64,000 nucleotides of DNA from Ruminococcus sp. Phil11 (GCA_001940925.1 MSGZ01000022.1:19689-83688); one strand, 5' to 3'; positions 29,574 through 39,276 are shown, counted from the stretch's first letter. Program-made: numbers and translations. Notes: a model not told the origin generated them from the sequence alone.

Positions 29574-32500
29574 TTACTTCTCTGCGAGCTTGGTGAGGTA
29601 AGCGTAGCGATCCTCTGCGGTCTTCTCCGCCTTCTCGAACAGAGCCTTTGCGCGCTCCGGGAAGGAACGGGTCAGTGCGCTGTAACGAGCCTCGCCCATG
29701 ATGAAGTCCTGATAGGACTCGGTCGGAGCCTTGGAATCGAGCTGGAACGGATTTTTGCCCTCAGCAGCCAGACGCGGATCATAACGGAAGTTGTTCCAGT
29801 AGCCGCACTTGACAGCCTTCTCCATCTCAGACTGGCAGTTGGTCATACCGCCCTTGATGCTGTGCATTTCGCACGGTGCATAGCCGATGATGAGGGACGG
29901 ACCCGGATAGCTCTCAGCTTCCTTGATCGCCTTGAGGGTCTGGTTCATGTCAGCACCCATAGCGATCTGTGCAACATAGATGTAGCCGTAGCTCATTGCG
30001 ATATCAGCAAGGCGCTTCTTTGCGATCGCCTTACCTGCTGCCGCGAACTGTGCGACCTGACCGATGTTGGAGGACTTGGAAGCCTGTCCGCCGGTGTTGG
30101 AGTAAACCTCGGTATCAAAGACCATGATGTTGACATCCTCGCCGGTTGCCAGAACGTGATCCAGACCGCCGAAGCCGATATCGTATGCCCAGCCGTCGCC
30201 GCCGAAGATCCAGACGGACTTCTTGGAGAGGTAGTTCTTGCTTGCAAGGATGTCCGCGCTCTTGTCGCACTTGTCAGCGATCTTCTCGAGCTCTGCAACG
30301 AGAGCCTCGGTTGCAGCGGTATTCTTTGCGCCGTCGTTGACGGTTTCGAGGTAAGCATCAGCAGCAGCCTTCAGCTCGTTGGAAGCCTTCTCATCTGCAG
30401 CGACTTCCTTGATCTCCTCGATCAGACGCTCACGGATCGCCTTCTGGCCGAGGTACATACCGAGACCGTGCTCAGCGTTGTCCTCGAACAGGGAGTTTGC
30501 CCATGCCGGACCGTGGCCGTTTGCGTCAACGGTATACGGGGAAGTTGCAGCCGGGCCGCCCCAGATCGAGGAACAACCGGTCGCGTTGGAGACATACATT
30601 CTGGAACCGAACAGCTGGGTGATGAGGCGTGCGTAAGAGGTCTCAGCGCAGCCTGCGCAGGAGCCGGAGAACTCAAGCAGCGGCTTCTTGTACTGGCTGG
30701 AGATAACAGTTGCATCGGTTGCAACATCTGCCTTCTCTGCGACCTTTGCGACACAGTAATCGAACACAGCCTGCTGCGGCTCCTGAGACTCTCTGGAGAC
30801 CATCTTCAGGGACTTGGTCGGGCAGACGCCGATACAGACGCCGCAGCCCATGCAGTCCATAGCGGAAACAGCGAGGGTGTACTTGTACTCGGTCTTGACG
30901 ATCGGCTTCGGTGCGATCTTGATGTTTGCCGGAGCAGCAGCAGCCTCAGCCTCGGTCAGAGCGAACGGACGGATCGTTGCGTGCGGGCAGACGAATGCAC
31001 AGCGGTTGCACTTTGCACAGGTCTCCGGATTCCACTCCGGAACCATGACTGCGACGCCGCGCTTCTCGTATGCAGCAGCACCCTGCTCGAAGGTACCGTC
31101 CACATGATCTGCGAATGCAGAAACAGGCAGGGTATCGCCGAGCATCTTGCCGACCGGGTTCATAATGGTTTCAACCATCTTGACGAGCTTCTCGCGGCCC
31201 TCAAGCTTTGCCGGAGCTGCGGTATCAACAGCAGTTGCCCATGCAGCCGGAACATCGACCTTGACGTAAGCATTTGCGCCTGCGTCGATTGCCTTCTCGT
31301 TCATCTGAACGATCTCGATGCCCTTCTTCATGAACTTCTGTGCCTTTTCCTTCATGTAGCCGATTGCCTCAGCCTCCGGCAGCACCTTGGAAAGGGAGAA
31401 GAATGCAGACTGGAGAATGGTGTTGGTACGCTTGCCCAGACCGATCTCCTGTGCGAGGTCGATTGCGTTGACCAGATAGAGCTGGATGTTGTTCTTTGCG
31501 ATATACTGCTTGGTGTCAGCGGTGAGGTGCTGATCGAGCTCCTCCGGCTTCCACTGGCAGTTGATGAGGAACACACCGCCCGGCTTGACGTCGTTGACCA
31601 TCTTGTAGCCCTTCAGGATGTAGGACGGGTTATGACATGCAACGAAATCAGCCTTGTTGATGTAATACGGGCTCTTGATCGGCTTGTCACCGAAGCGCAA
31701 ATGCGAAATGGTGATACCGCCGGTCTTCTTGGAGTCATACTGGAAGTATGCCTGCACGTACTTGTCGGTGTGGTCGCCGATGATCTTGATGGAGTCCTTG
31801 TTTGCACCGACGGTGCCGTCGCCGCCGAGACCCCAGAACTTGCACTCGATCGTGCCCTCTGCTGCGGTGTTCGGTGCTTCCTCCTCTGCGAGGGAGAGGT
31901 TGGTGACGTCGTCGTTGATGCCGAGGGTGAACTGCGGCTTCGGATCAGCCTTTGCCAGCTCTGCATAAACTGCAAAGACGGATGCAGGCGGGGTATCCTT
32001 GGAGCCCAGACCGTAACGGCCGCCGATGACCTTGATGCCGGTTCTGCCGGTCACGTTCAGGGCGGTGACAACGTCGAGGAAGAGCGGCTCACCGAGGGAG
32101 CCCGGCTCCTTCGTTCTGTCGAGGACAGCGATCGTCTTTGCAGACGCCGGGATTGCCTCAACGAGCTTTTCAGCGGAGAACGGACGGAACAGGCGGACCT
32201 TGACGATACCGACCTTCTCGCCCTTCTTGTTCAGGTAGTCGATGACTTCCTCTGCGACGTCGCAGATCGAGCCCATTGCAACGATGACGCGGTCAGCATC
32301 TGCTGCACCGTAGTAGTTGAACAGCTTGTAATCGGTACCGAGCTTTGCATTGACCTTCTCCATGTATTCCTCAACGATGCCCGGAACGGCATTGTAGTAG
32401 GAGTTACATGCTTCTCTGTGCTGGAAGAAGATATCGCCGTTCTCGTGGGAACCGCGCATGGTCGGATTTTCCGGATTCAGAGCGCGCTGACGGAATGCCT

Positions 32501-33107
32501 TGACAGCATCCATATCGCACATTTCCTTCAGATCCTCATAATCCCAGACAGAGATCTTCTGGATCTCGTGAGAGGTACGGAAGCCGTCGAAGAAGTTGAT
32601 GAACGGAACTCTGGACTTGATGGAAGCCAGATGTGCAACAGCTGCAAGGTCCATAACCTCCTGCGGGTTGGTTTCTGCAAGCATTGCAAAACCGGTCTGA
32701 CGGCAGGCATAGACGTCGGAGTGGTCGCCGAAGATGTTGAGCGCGTGGGAAGCGACGCAGCGTGCGGAAACGTGGAACACGCACGGGAGCAGCTCACCGG
32801 CGATCTTGTACATGTTCGGGATCATCAGGAGCAGACCCTGGGAAGCGGTGTAGGTGGTGGTCAGTGCACCGGCATTCAGAGAGCCGTGGACCGTACCGGC
32901 AGCACCCGCCTCAGACTGCATCTCCTCGACCTTGACGGTCGTACCGAAGATATTTTTGACGCCCTGTGCAGACCACTGGTCAACATAGTCAGCCATCGGG
33001 CTGGAAGGCGTGATCGGATAGATACCGGCGACTTCCGTGAAGGCGTAGGACACATAAGCAGCAGCATTGTTGCCGTCCATCGTCTTCTTCTTACGAACGA
33101 TTGCCAT
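29574..33107 (-). CDS. nifJ: Pyruvate:ferredoxin (flavodoxin) oxidoreductase
   Basis: A single-chain PFOR of 1177 residues converting pyruvate and CoA to acetyl-CoA, CO2 and reduced ferredoxin. Domains in order: N-terminal pyruvate domain (AYVSYAFTEVAGIYPITPSS), gamma domain, two [4Fe-4S] motifs (CAKCNRCAFVCPHATIRPF and CMGCGVCIGVCP), and the TPP domain with a third cluster (CAGCAETSY) and GDGWAYDIGFGGLDH. The ATG at 33107 follows GGAGGT. It fits anaerobic fermentation of sugars. It is a single-gene transcript. Confidence 0.97.
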   Translation of the reverse strand: MAIVRKKKTMDGNNAAAYVSYAFTEVAGIYPITPSSPMADYVDQWSAQGVKNIFGTTVKVEEMQSEAGAAGTVHGSLNAGALTTTYTASQGLLLMIPNMYKIAGELLPCVFHVSARCVASHALNIFGDHSDVYACRQTGFAMLAETNPQEVMDLAAVAHLASIKSRVPFINFFDGFRTSHEIQKISVWDYEDLKEMCDMDAVKAFRQRALNPENPTMRGSHENGDIFFQHREACNSYYNAVPGIVEEYMEKVNAKLGTDYKLFNYYGAADADRVIVAMGSICDVAEEVIDYLNKKGEKVGIVKVRLFRPFSAEKLVEAIPASAKTIAVLDRTKEPGSLGEPLFLDVVTALNVTGRTGIKVIGGRYGLGSKDTPPASVFAVYAELAKADPKPQFTLGINDDVTNLSLAEEEAPNTAAEGTIECKFWGLGGDGTVGANKDSIKIIGDHTDKYVQAYFQYDSKKTGGITISHLRFGDKPIKSPYYINKADFVACHNPSYILKGYKMVNDVKPGGVFLINCQWKPEELDQHLTADTKQYIAKNNIQLYLVNAIDLAQEIGLGKRTNTILQSAFFSLSKVLPEAEAIGYMKEKAQKFMKKGIEIVQMNEKAIDAGANAYVKVDVPAAWATAVDTAAPAKLEGREKLVKMVETIMNPVGKMLGDTLPVSAFADHVDGTFEQGAAAYEKRGVAVMVPEWNPETCAKCNRCAFVCPHATIRPFALTEAEAAAAPANIKIAPKPIVKTEYKYTLAVSAMDCMGCGVCIGVCPTKSLKMVSRESQEPQQAVFDYCVAKVAEKADVATDATVISSQYKKPLLEFSGSCAGCAETSYARLITQLFGSRMYVSNATGCSSIWGGPAATSPYTVDANGHGPAWANSLFEDNAEHGLGMYLGQKAIRERLIEEIKEVAADEKASNELKAAADAYLETVNDGAKNTAATEALVAELEKIADKCDKSADILASKNYLSKKSVWIFGGDGWAYDIGFGGLDHVLATGEDVNIMVFDTEVYSNTGGQASKSSNIGQVAQFAAAGKAIAKKRLADIAMSYGYIYVAQIAMGADMNQTLKAIKEAESYPGPSLIIGYAPCEMHSIKGGMTNCQSEMEKAVKCGYWNNFRYDPRLAAEGKNPFQLDSKAPTESYQDFIMGEARYSALTRSFPERAKALFEKAEKTAEDRYAYLTKLAEK

Positions 33108-33203
33108 AAGAATGTACCTCCATTAAATATAGTATAGTATTGAGCTGGGAATCTGCGCCCGGTGACTGTGCACTCAGCCGCCGTCGCAGAGTTTCGCTTA
33201 TCT

Positions 33204-33232
33204 ATTATAGCACAAATGCGCCCAAATGTAAA
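33204..33232 (-). promoter_or_regulatory. nifJ promoter
   Basis: On the minus strand TTTACA, 17 bp, TATAAT; the leader is about 90 nt. Confidence 0.75.
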
Positions 33233-33386
33233 GCCTTTCACTGATTTTCGATGATTTTTCACAGAAACGTGCGGGGCTGACAGGGGGACTGCTTATGCCT
33301 GATGTAGTTTTTGTGCAATCTGGTAGATTAAATTTGGTCAGAATCACGAAAATCTTTGCAAAGAGACAGAAAAAGGAAAAAAACGG

Positions 33387-33415
33387 TTGACGTTTTGCTG
33401 CTTTTCGTGTATAAT
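33387..33415 (+). promoter_or_regulatory. Promoter of leader RNA and small membrane protein
   Basis: TTGACG, 17 bp, TATAAT, followed by a 150-nt leader with an intrinsic terminator. Confidence 0.75.
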
Positions 33416-33421
33416 AAAGAC

Positions 33422-33535
33422 GGTGAAATAATGTAATGTTATTTTCACTCGTTTTGTTGTCTCCTTTCTTTTGTTCTACACATTTTGATTTGACCTCATT
33501 TTATTTCAAAGCAGAGCAGCCGCTCTGCTTTTTTT
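33422..33535 (+). ncRNA. Terminator-ended leader RNA (attenuator or small RNA)
   Basis: The transcript begins with a GTGAAATAA/TTATTTTCAC stem-loop, runs through a pyrimidine-rich stretch and ends in a textbook terminator at 33508-33535 (AAAGCAGAGC/GCTCTGCTTT then TTTTT). It lies wholly between the promoter and the next gene. I do not recognise a known riboswitch. Confidence 0.55.
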
Positions 33536-33571
33536 CATATCGGACGGATGCGGCAGAAAGGACACCGGATC

Positions 33572-33985
33572 ATGAAATTCAGACTGACAAAACACGAGCT
33601 GAAAGAGAAGCTCCGGCCGTGGGTGCGGGCACTGACGAATCCGCATCTGCTGCTCTCGCTCGGCATTGCGTGGTTCCTGACGAACGGCTGGGCATACTGC
33701 GCGATCGGGCTCGGCGCATTTCTGGAGATCGGCTGGCTGCTCAAGGCGGGCTCGGTCTGGGCAGCGATGCTCTGGGTGCCGGGGACGCCGGAAAAGCTCG
33801 TCACGTTCCCGATCGCGATCTTCATTCTGCGGCGGCTGTTCCCGGACGATACCCGCACGCTTGCGATGATTGACAGGAAATGGAAGTCCGCGAAGGAAAA
33901 AACAAAGCTGCGATACCGGAAGTTCAGGGAAAAGCTCCGCAGCAAACGGAAGAAAGAACTGCCGGCACATAAGGATGAGGACTGA
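33572..33985 (+). CDS. Small membrane protein, unrecognised
   Basis: The 137-residue protein has two or three hydrophobic segments (about residues 26-58 and 65-88: LLLSLGIAWFLTNGWAYCAIG, KLVTFPIAIFILRRLF) and a strongly basic C-terminal tail (KWKSAKEKTKLRYRKFREKL...KRKK). The start at 33572 has AGAAAGGA. No family comes to mind. Expression probably depends on readthrough of the terminator in its leader. Confidence 0.65.
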   Translation: MKFRLTKHELKEKLRPWVRALTNPHLLLSLGIAWFLTNGWAYCAIGLGAFLEIGWLLKAGSVWAAMLWVPGTPEKLVTFPIAIFILRRLFPDDTRTLAMIDRKWKSAKEKTKLRYRKFREKLRSKRKKELPAHKDED

Positions 33986-33994
33986 TACCCGCAC

Positions 33995-34035
33995 AGAAAA
34001 AGGCACCCTGCCGGCAGGCAGAGTGCCTTTTGAAA
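33995..34035. terminator. Bidirectional terminator
   Basis: Stem AAAAGGCAC/GTGCCTTTT enclosing CCTGCC/GGCAGG, between convergent genes, with T-runs on both strands. Confidence 0.8.
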
Positions 34036-34045
34036 TATCAGAGAA

Positions 34046-35092
34046 TCATTCCGCAAGCGTCAGATAGCCGGGCGTTTCGGGCGTATCGACCACTGCATAT
34101 GTCCAGTCTGTAAGCTCCGGATCATATGCCGTACCGTTTCCGCCGACCAGCTTTTCGCAGTCGCGGAATACATCTCTGGAGCCCTTGGCATGGTCCGGGT
34201 TCCACGGATAGGATACCAGAATCGTGGTGAGGTTCTCACAGCCGTCGAACATGTGGGGCATGAACGCGACGTTCTCGATATAAAAGTTTGTCAGATCCAG
34301 CGTTTCCAGAGAATGGCAGTTCTCAAACATATATGTCGTCATTGCGATTTTTTTGATCTCGGCAGTGCCGAAATTGATTTCTTTCAGGCTGGAGCATCCG
34401 CTGAACGTCTGCTCCATACTGGAGGCATTCGCCAGATTCATCGCGGAAAGATCCAGCGATTTGAGACGGTAGCAGTTGCAGAACAGCATATTATAACTGC
34501 GCACATTCGGGCAGGTAAAATTGCTCAGATCCAGTTCTGTCAGCTTCTGGCAGTCGTAGAACATCTCTCTGATGTCCGTAACGCTGTCGGTATTCAGCCC
34601 GGTGATGTCCAGTGAAAGGAGCTCATCGCAGCCGGAAAACATCCCGCTCATATCCTCAACATTGGAGGTATCAATCCCGCCGAGATTCAGAGATGTCATA
34701 TAATTGCAGTAAAGGAACATGGATGACATGTTTTTGACCTGACTGGTATCGGCATTGGTCAGATCAATGGACTCGCAATCAAACTCTCGGAAAAGATTAC
34801 TGCTGTCCTCCGGGAACACGGTGCCGCTCTTGCAGACAACGGATTTCACACTGTCATTACTTTTATAGGCCTGAACTTCCTCTGCCGTGAGATTGCCGGA
34901 AAGCGTCAGAACGCCAGTTTCCTCATCCAGAGAGACGTTTGACTTGCCGAACAGCGAGGGCTTTTTGTCCTGTTTTCCTGAGGACTGTTCCGCGGCAGGC
35001 GCGCCGCTGTTTCCGCTCGTGCTGCCGCCTGCATTGCCGCAGCCGGTCAGGAGCAGTGCCGCCATCATCAGAGCAGGGATACTTCTTTTCAT
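34046..35092 (-). CDS. BspA-like (DUF285) surface lipoprotein
   Basis: The 348-residue lipoprotein has a signal peptide with lipobox LLTGC and an Asn/Ser/Gly linker. DUF285 repeats span about residues 125-330 (ADTSQVKNMSSMFLYCNYMTS, IDTSNVEDMSGMFSGCDEL and so on). It starts with the same EETGVLTLSGNLTAEEV segment found in the BspA-like protein at 4619-6238. The ATG at 35092 follows AAAGGAAG. It is divergent from the ECF sigma operon and may be one of its targets, which is speculation. Confidence 0.85.
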   Translation of the reverse strand: MKRSIPALMMAALLLTGCGNAGGSTSGNSGAPAAEQSSGKQDKKPSLFGKSNVSLDEETGVLTLSGNLTAEEVQAYKSNDSVKSVVCKSGTVFPEDSSNLFREFDCESIDLTNADTSQVKNMSSMFLYCNYMTSLNLGGIDTSNVEDMSGMFSGCDELLSLDITGLNTDSVTDIREMFYDCQKLTELDLSNFTCPNVRSYNMLFCNCYRLKSLDLSAMNLANASSMEQTFSGCSSLKEINFGTAEIKKIAMTTYMFENCHSLETLDLTNFYIENVAFMPHMFDGCENLTTILVSYPWNPDHAKGSRDVFRDCEKLVGGNGTAYDPELTDWTYAVVDTPETPGYLTLAE

Positions 35093-35151
35093 TTTCTGTA
35101 CTTCCTTTCGTGTGTGAAAATTTGTGTCCGGACAATCTGTCCGCATTTCAT

Positions 35152-35180
35152 ATTATACCACAGTCCTCTGCATAAGTCAA
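35152..35180 (-). promoter_or_regulatory. Promoter of the DUF285 lipoprotein gene
   Basis: On the minus strand TTGACT, 17 bp, TATAAT. Confidence 0.75.
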
Positions 35181-35288
35181 GAAATGCAACTTAAAATAAT
35201 TCCGAACCCCCTGTGATATTTTCACTTTCTCAGTTGTTATATATATGAAGGCCTTAATCAATCGCTGCAACAAAAAAGGAGCGAATCC

Positions 35289-35762
35289 ATGGATCACGCA
35301 CAAATGACTGCGATCTATCAGCGCATGAAGGACACCGTTTACCGCACCGCACTTTCCTACTGCCGCAATGTGCAGGACGCCGAGGATATCACGCATGATG
35401 TGTTCCTGATCCGGTTCCGGCACGAAGCCCCGTTTCCTGACGACCGGGCGGAAAAGGCATGGATGCTGCGCGTCACGGTCAACCGGTGCAAAAATCTGCT
35501 GAAATCCTTTCGCCGGCGGTTTACCGTTCCGCTGGAGGATGCCGGGGAGGTCTGCGTCACGGAGGAGGAGCACGCCGTCTGGGATGCGGTGAACGCACTG
35601 CCCGCGGCCTATCGCCTTGTGATACACCTGTACTATTATGAAGGCTATTCCGTCCGCGAGATCGGGGAAATCACCGGAAAAAGCGAGACCGCCGTACAGA
35701 CGCAGCTTTACCGCGCAAGAAAGCTGCTGAAAAAAGCACTCGGAGAGGAGCTCGAATTATGA
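35289..35762 (+). CDS. ECF-type RNA polymerase sigma factor
   Basis: A 157-residue sigma-70 family protein with region 2 (YRTALSYCRNVQDAEDITHDVF, EKAWMLRVTVNRCKNLL) and region 4 (LPAAYRLVIHLYYYEGYSVREIGEITGKSETAVQTQLYRARKLL). It lacks regions 1 and 3, as ECF sigmas do. AAAGGAG precedes the ATG. The stop overlaps the next gene by 4 bp (ATGA), the usual sigma/anti-sigma coupling. No clear sigma-A promoter is visible just upstream, so it may be autoregulated. Confidence 0.92.
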   Translation: MDHAQMTAIYQRMKDTVYRTALSYCRNVQDAEDITHDVFLIRFRHEAPFPDDRAEKAWMLRVTVNRCKNLLKSFRRRFTVPLEDAGEVCVTEEEHAVWDAVNALPAAYRLVIHLYYYEGYSVREIGEITGKSETAVQTQLYRARKLLKKALGEELEL

Positions 35763-37432
35763 ATATGCAGGATTACCGTCATGCCGCGGATCGCATACAC
35801 ATCGCAGAGCACTGCGAGAAGGAGGTTTTGAGCATGACACAGAATACCGAACAGAAAACGCGCAGACCGCTGCTCCGCACGGCGACCGGCATTGCCGCCG
35901 CTGCTGCCTGCGTCGGGCTGACCGGCGCACTCGGATTTGCGCTTTATCGCATGGGACATGATGAAGCCGATCTTCCGGCAGCGGATTCCGCCGGAACTGA
36001 ATCGGTCACGGAGCAGTCCGCAGCAGATTCCGCAGAGGAATCCTCGCAGATCGGGACCGCAGAGGAAACCTACGAGGATTTTGCGGCTGCATACTACGAA
36101 AAGGCCGCGGGACATCCGGTCAGTTACGACTGGTCGTCGCTCTGCGGCACAAATCTAAATGAGGTATGGGAAACAGAGGGCGGCACGGTGACGCTGAAAG
36201 CCGCCGTCACGGACGGGTATCAGCTTTATTATTACTACACGTTCAAACCGAATTTTGACTGGAACAGCGTGAACTGGGACGAACCGCTCAATGAGGAGAC
36301 CGGCAAACTGATGCCGAATCTGATCGTGGTCCCCGCAGACCTTCATCTGCAGGAAAATCTGCGGTACGGTGACAGTCCGGCAGTCCGGCTCGATGACACG
36401 CTGCGCGAGGACGGAACGGTTCGCTTTTACAAATTCTTCGGTTCGGAAATGGCCGGTCTGCCGCTGCCGGAAAACGGAGAATTTGTCGCGTATCATCTCG
36501 GTTCCGGTGGATCGCGTGAGGAAAGCCGCCGTTTTACCGTCAATATGCCGCAGCAGATGCCGGAGTGGCATGAGCTCAGCAGTCCGCTGCATATTGCCAA
36601 TGACGGCACCGCATACGGCTTCGGGAGCATGGAAGCGGATTACCGTTATGCCCTTGTGACGCCGCTCGGCGCGATTCTGACAGAAAACGCACTGGACGAA
36701 CGCATCGGAATAATGGAAGAAAAAAAAGCAAACGGCGGGACCGGTCAGCCGCTCATGGCGGATTCCCTTTCCGTGATGAAGCTGACGCCGTCCGGCGGAA
36801 AAGCCAATGCGCCGTATGCGCTGTTCGGCTCGTTCGGTGAATGCTCCGGTATGTGTTCGATCGACATGGCCGCTGTCGATCATGACCCGGATGAGCGGCA
36901 GATCTTCAGTGTTTGCACGCTGCGGTTCCGGGTGCCGCAGGATCTGTCCGATGCGGTCGGCATGGAGTTCGCGAGTGCTGCACAGGACGAAGCCGTCACG
37001 GTCGATCTGACGCCGGAAAAGCTGCCGTTCTCGCCGGAGCTTGATCCGGACTTGGCGGAGATCAACGTCATCAGCGAACCGACTGAAACAGCAGTCCCGG
37101 AAACAACGGAGACGACCGCAGAGGCGGTGCAGGTTCCTGCGGAGACGAAGATAAACACACAGAAGCCCGCGGATACCCAGACGGCGGAAGTGCTGATCGC
37201 GAAGATCACCGAACAGCTGAACGCGCTGACATGGTCATCGGAGACCTGCGACGGCCTGCCGGAATACCAATGGACGGCAGCAGACGGCACGGTGTACCGG
37301 CTCAATCTGTCAAGCCGCTGGGTCTGGAAGCGCACGGGCGGTACGATGCAGGAAGCGCATCTGACAAAGAATCTGCTTGACCTGTTCAGCGCATATCAGG
37401 CAGGGTACGGGCTGGAAGAATGCGAATACTGA
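35759..37432 (+). CDS. Membrane-bound anti-sigma factor-like protein
   Basis: The 557-residue protein has a short cytoplasmic N-terminus (about 40 residues), one TM helix (about 41-63, TATGIAAAAACVGLTGALGFALY) and a large extracytoplasmic domain. That domain includes a beta-rich region (about 120-430), a Thr-rich linker and a small C-terminal domain. Topology and translational coupling to the sigma gene make an anti-sigma role likely. The signal sensed outside is unknown. Confidence 0.75.
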   Translation: MNMQDYRHAADRIHIAEHCEKEVLSMTQNTEQKTRRPLLRTATGIAAAAACVGLTGALGFALYRMGHDEADLPAADSAGTESVTEQSAADSAEESSQIGTAEETYEDFAAAYYEKAAGHPVSYDWSSLCGTNLNEVWETEGGTVTLKAAVTDGYQLYYYYTFKPNFDWNSVNWDEPLNEETGKLMPNLIVVPADLHLQENLRYGDSPAVRLDDTLREDGTVRFYKFFGSEMAGLPLPENGEFVAYHLGSGGSREESRRFTVNMPQQMPEWHELSSPLHIANDGTAYGFGSMEADYRYALVTPLGAILTENALDERIGIMEEKKANGGTGQPLMADSLSVMKLTPSGGKANAPYALFGSFGECSGMCSIDMAAVDHDPDERQIFSVCTLRFRVPQDLSDAVGMEFASAAQDEAVTVDLTPEKLPFSPELDPDLAEINVISEPTETAVPETTETTAEAVQVPAETKINTQKPADTQTAEVLIAKITEQLNALTWSSETCDGLPEYQWTAADGTVYRLNLSSRWVWKRTGGTMQEAHLTKNLLDLFSAYQAGYGLEECEY

Positions 37433-37438
37433 TTTTTC

Positions 37439-37472
37439 CGGGGAGAGGGCAGAGCAGCCTTCTCCCCTTTTT
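37439..37472 (+). terminator. Terminator of the sigma/anti-sigma operon
   Basis: GGGGAGAGG/CCTTCTCCCC stem followed by TTTTTC. Confidence 0.8.
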
Positions 37473-37585
37473 CTGTATGATGATTTTGCAAAAAAGCCTG
37501 CATGGGCTCCGTGCCTGAAATAAACACAAATTATTCCGTGCGCAGGATAAGAAACGCAAAAAACGGGGAGGCATTCGCAAAAAAC

Positions 37586-37623
37586 AACTTGTATTATTTT
37601 CCGTATATGGTACAATACAAGTT
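37586..37623 (+). promoter_or_regulatory. Xylanase promoter inside an inverted repeat
   Basis: -35 TTGTAT (37589) and -10 TACAAT (37611) are spaced by 16 bp. A perfect 10-bp inverted repeat AACTTGTATT (37586-37595)/AATACAAGTT (37614-37623) covers both boxes, so a dimeric repressor bound here would block the promoter. Confidence 0.65.
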
Positions 37624-37678
37624 ACAGGCCGTACAAGCTGATACGGCAATATCATACGAAAGTGAGGCAATGATCCGA

Positions 37679-38998
37679 ATGACAAAGCGCACGATCAGAA
37701 CACTCTCTGCCCTGACGGCGGCTGCGTGTATGCTGTGTGCATCCGGATGCGGCACAAAGCCCGCGACGGATCCCGCAGATCCCCAGAGCAGTTCGCAGCA
37801 GGAGACCGAACCGGCAGGTGAAACACAGGTGTTTACGGAAAATATCACAGGCACCGCGGACGGCTATGACTATGAGCTGTGGAAGGACGAGGGAGACACG
37901 ACCTTCAACGTGGAGCCGGGCGGCGGCACCTTCTCCTGCGAGTGGAGCAACATCAACAACGCACTGTTCCGCCGCGGCCAGAAGTTCGACTGCACGCAGA
38001 CCTATCAGGAGCTCAGCAATATCTATGTCGATTACGGCGTGGACTATCAGCCGATCGGCAATTCGTATATGTGCGTCTACGGCTGGACGAGAGAGCCGCT
38101 GATCGAATACTATATCGTCGAATCGTGGGGTTCGTGGAGACCGCCCGGGGCACCGTTTGCGATCGGCACCGTGACCGTGGACGGCGCGACCTATGATATC
38201 TACAAGACGACGCGCTATGAGCAGCCGTCGATCGACGGCACGCAGACCTTCGATCAGTACTGGAGCGTCCGCAAAACGAAGCCGCAGGGCGACGGCACCA
38301 AGCTTGAGGGCACGATCTCCGTTTCCAAGCATTTCGATGCGTGGAAGAAGTGCGGTCTGGAGCTCGGCAAGATGTACGAGGTCGCACTGACGATCGAGGG
38401 CTATCAGTCGCAGGGCAAGGCGACGGTCTACAAGAACGAGCTGCGGCTCGAGGGCACCTACGCAGAGGCAGCCGACATTGAAGTGACCGTTGACGAGGAT
38501 GCGATCGCAAAGCTTGCCGAAGCGGAAGCGGCCAACAGTGAACCGACAGAGGTCGGCTTCTTTGAGACCGGCTTCGAGGAAGGCAACATGGGCTGGATCC
38601 CGCGCGGCGGTTCGCTGGTCACCGTGGACAAGGAAAATGCCGACGAGGGCTCGCAGTCGCTGTTTGTCAGCGGCAGAACCGATTACTGGAACGGCGCAAC
38701 GGTCATGCTCAGCGCGGATACCTACAAGCCGGGCGAGGCGTATCATTTCAAGGCGCGCGTCATGCAGAACAGCGGCGAGGACATCACGATGAAGATGACG
38801 CTGCAGTATAACATGGACGGCGAAAAGTATGATGAGATCGCACTGGAGCCGGCACCGAACGGCGAGTGGATCACGCTGGAAAATCTTGCGTATACGATCC
38901 CGGAGGGCGCGGAGAATCTGCAGCTTTATGTCGAGTCTCCGGACAGCCTGACCGATTTCTACGTCGATTCCGTTTCCGGTGCTGAGCGCGCAGATTAA
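37679..38998 (+). CDS. GH11 endo-1,4-beta-xylanase lipoprotein with CBM22-type module
   Basis: The 439-residue protein has a lipoprotein signal (MLCASGC) and Ser/Gln/Glu linker. A GH11 jelly-roll catalytic domain (about residues 52-262) has both catalytic glutamates: E143 in [12 protein letters not shown] (nucleophile) and E240 in [10 protein letters not shown] (acid/base). A C-terminal CBM22/CBM4_9-like xylan-binding module follows (about 290-435, [18 protein letters not shown]...). It should cleave xylan while tethered to the membrane rather than to a cellulosome. The ATG at 37679 is chosen because GAGG lies 11 nt upstream; the ATG at 37670 is too close. Confidence 0.93.
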   Translation: MTKRTIRTLSALTAAACMLCASGCGTKPATDPADPQSSSQQETEPAGETQVFTENITGTADGYDYELWKDEGDTTFNVEPGGGTFSCEWSNINNALFRRGQKFDCTQTYQELSNIYVDYGVDYQPIGNSYMCVYGWTREPLIEYYIVESWGSWRPPGAPFAIGTVTVDGATYDIYKTTRYEQPSIDGTQTFDQYWSVRKTKPQGDGTKLEGTISVSKHFDAWKKCGLELGKMYEVALTIEGYQSQGKATVYKNELRLEGTYAEAADIEVTVDEDAIAKLAEAEAANSEPTEVGFFETGFEEGNMGWIPRGGSLVTVDKENADEGSQSLFVSGRTDYWNGATVMLSADTYKPGEAYHFKARVMQNSGEDITMKMTLQYNMDGEKYDEIALEPAPNGEWITLENLAYTIPEGAENLQLYVESPDSLTDFYVDSVSGAERAD

Positions 38999-39147
38999 GG
39001 CGTTTCCGGCGAAGCTGAAACGGGCGTGCCGCCGCTTGGGGGCACAAAAGCATAATGGCCTGTCATCATTCGCGCATCATCTCAAAAGCGGCGGTTCTGC
39101 TGAAGGATCGTTCCGTATGATGCAGCATTCAGGCCGGTTCTGAGAGG

Positions 39148-39185
39148 AAAGAGCAGCACGGATCACCGGGCTGCTCTTTTTTCGG
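39148..39185 (+). terminator. Xylanase terminator
   Basis: Stem AAAGAGCAGC/GCTGCTCTTT followed by TTTTC. Confidence 0.8.
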
Positions 39186-39276
39186 TTTGCAGGATGTTCG
39201 CCGCTTTTTTGCTTTTATACGGCAAAATCTGATAATTTTCGGAATTTTCCCATTGCAATTCACGGCATAATATGTT

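Noticed and set aside
29439..33137. 1232-codon open frame antisense to nifJ
   Set aside because: Shadow of the strongly biased nifJ codons; no domain and no start signal.
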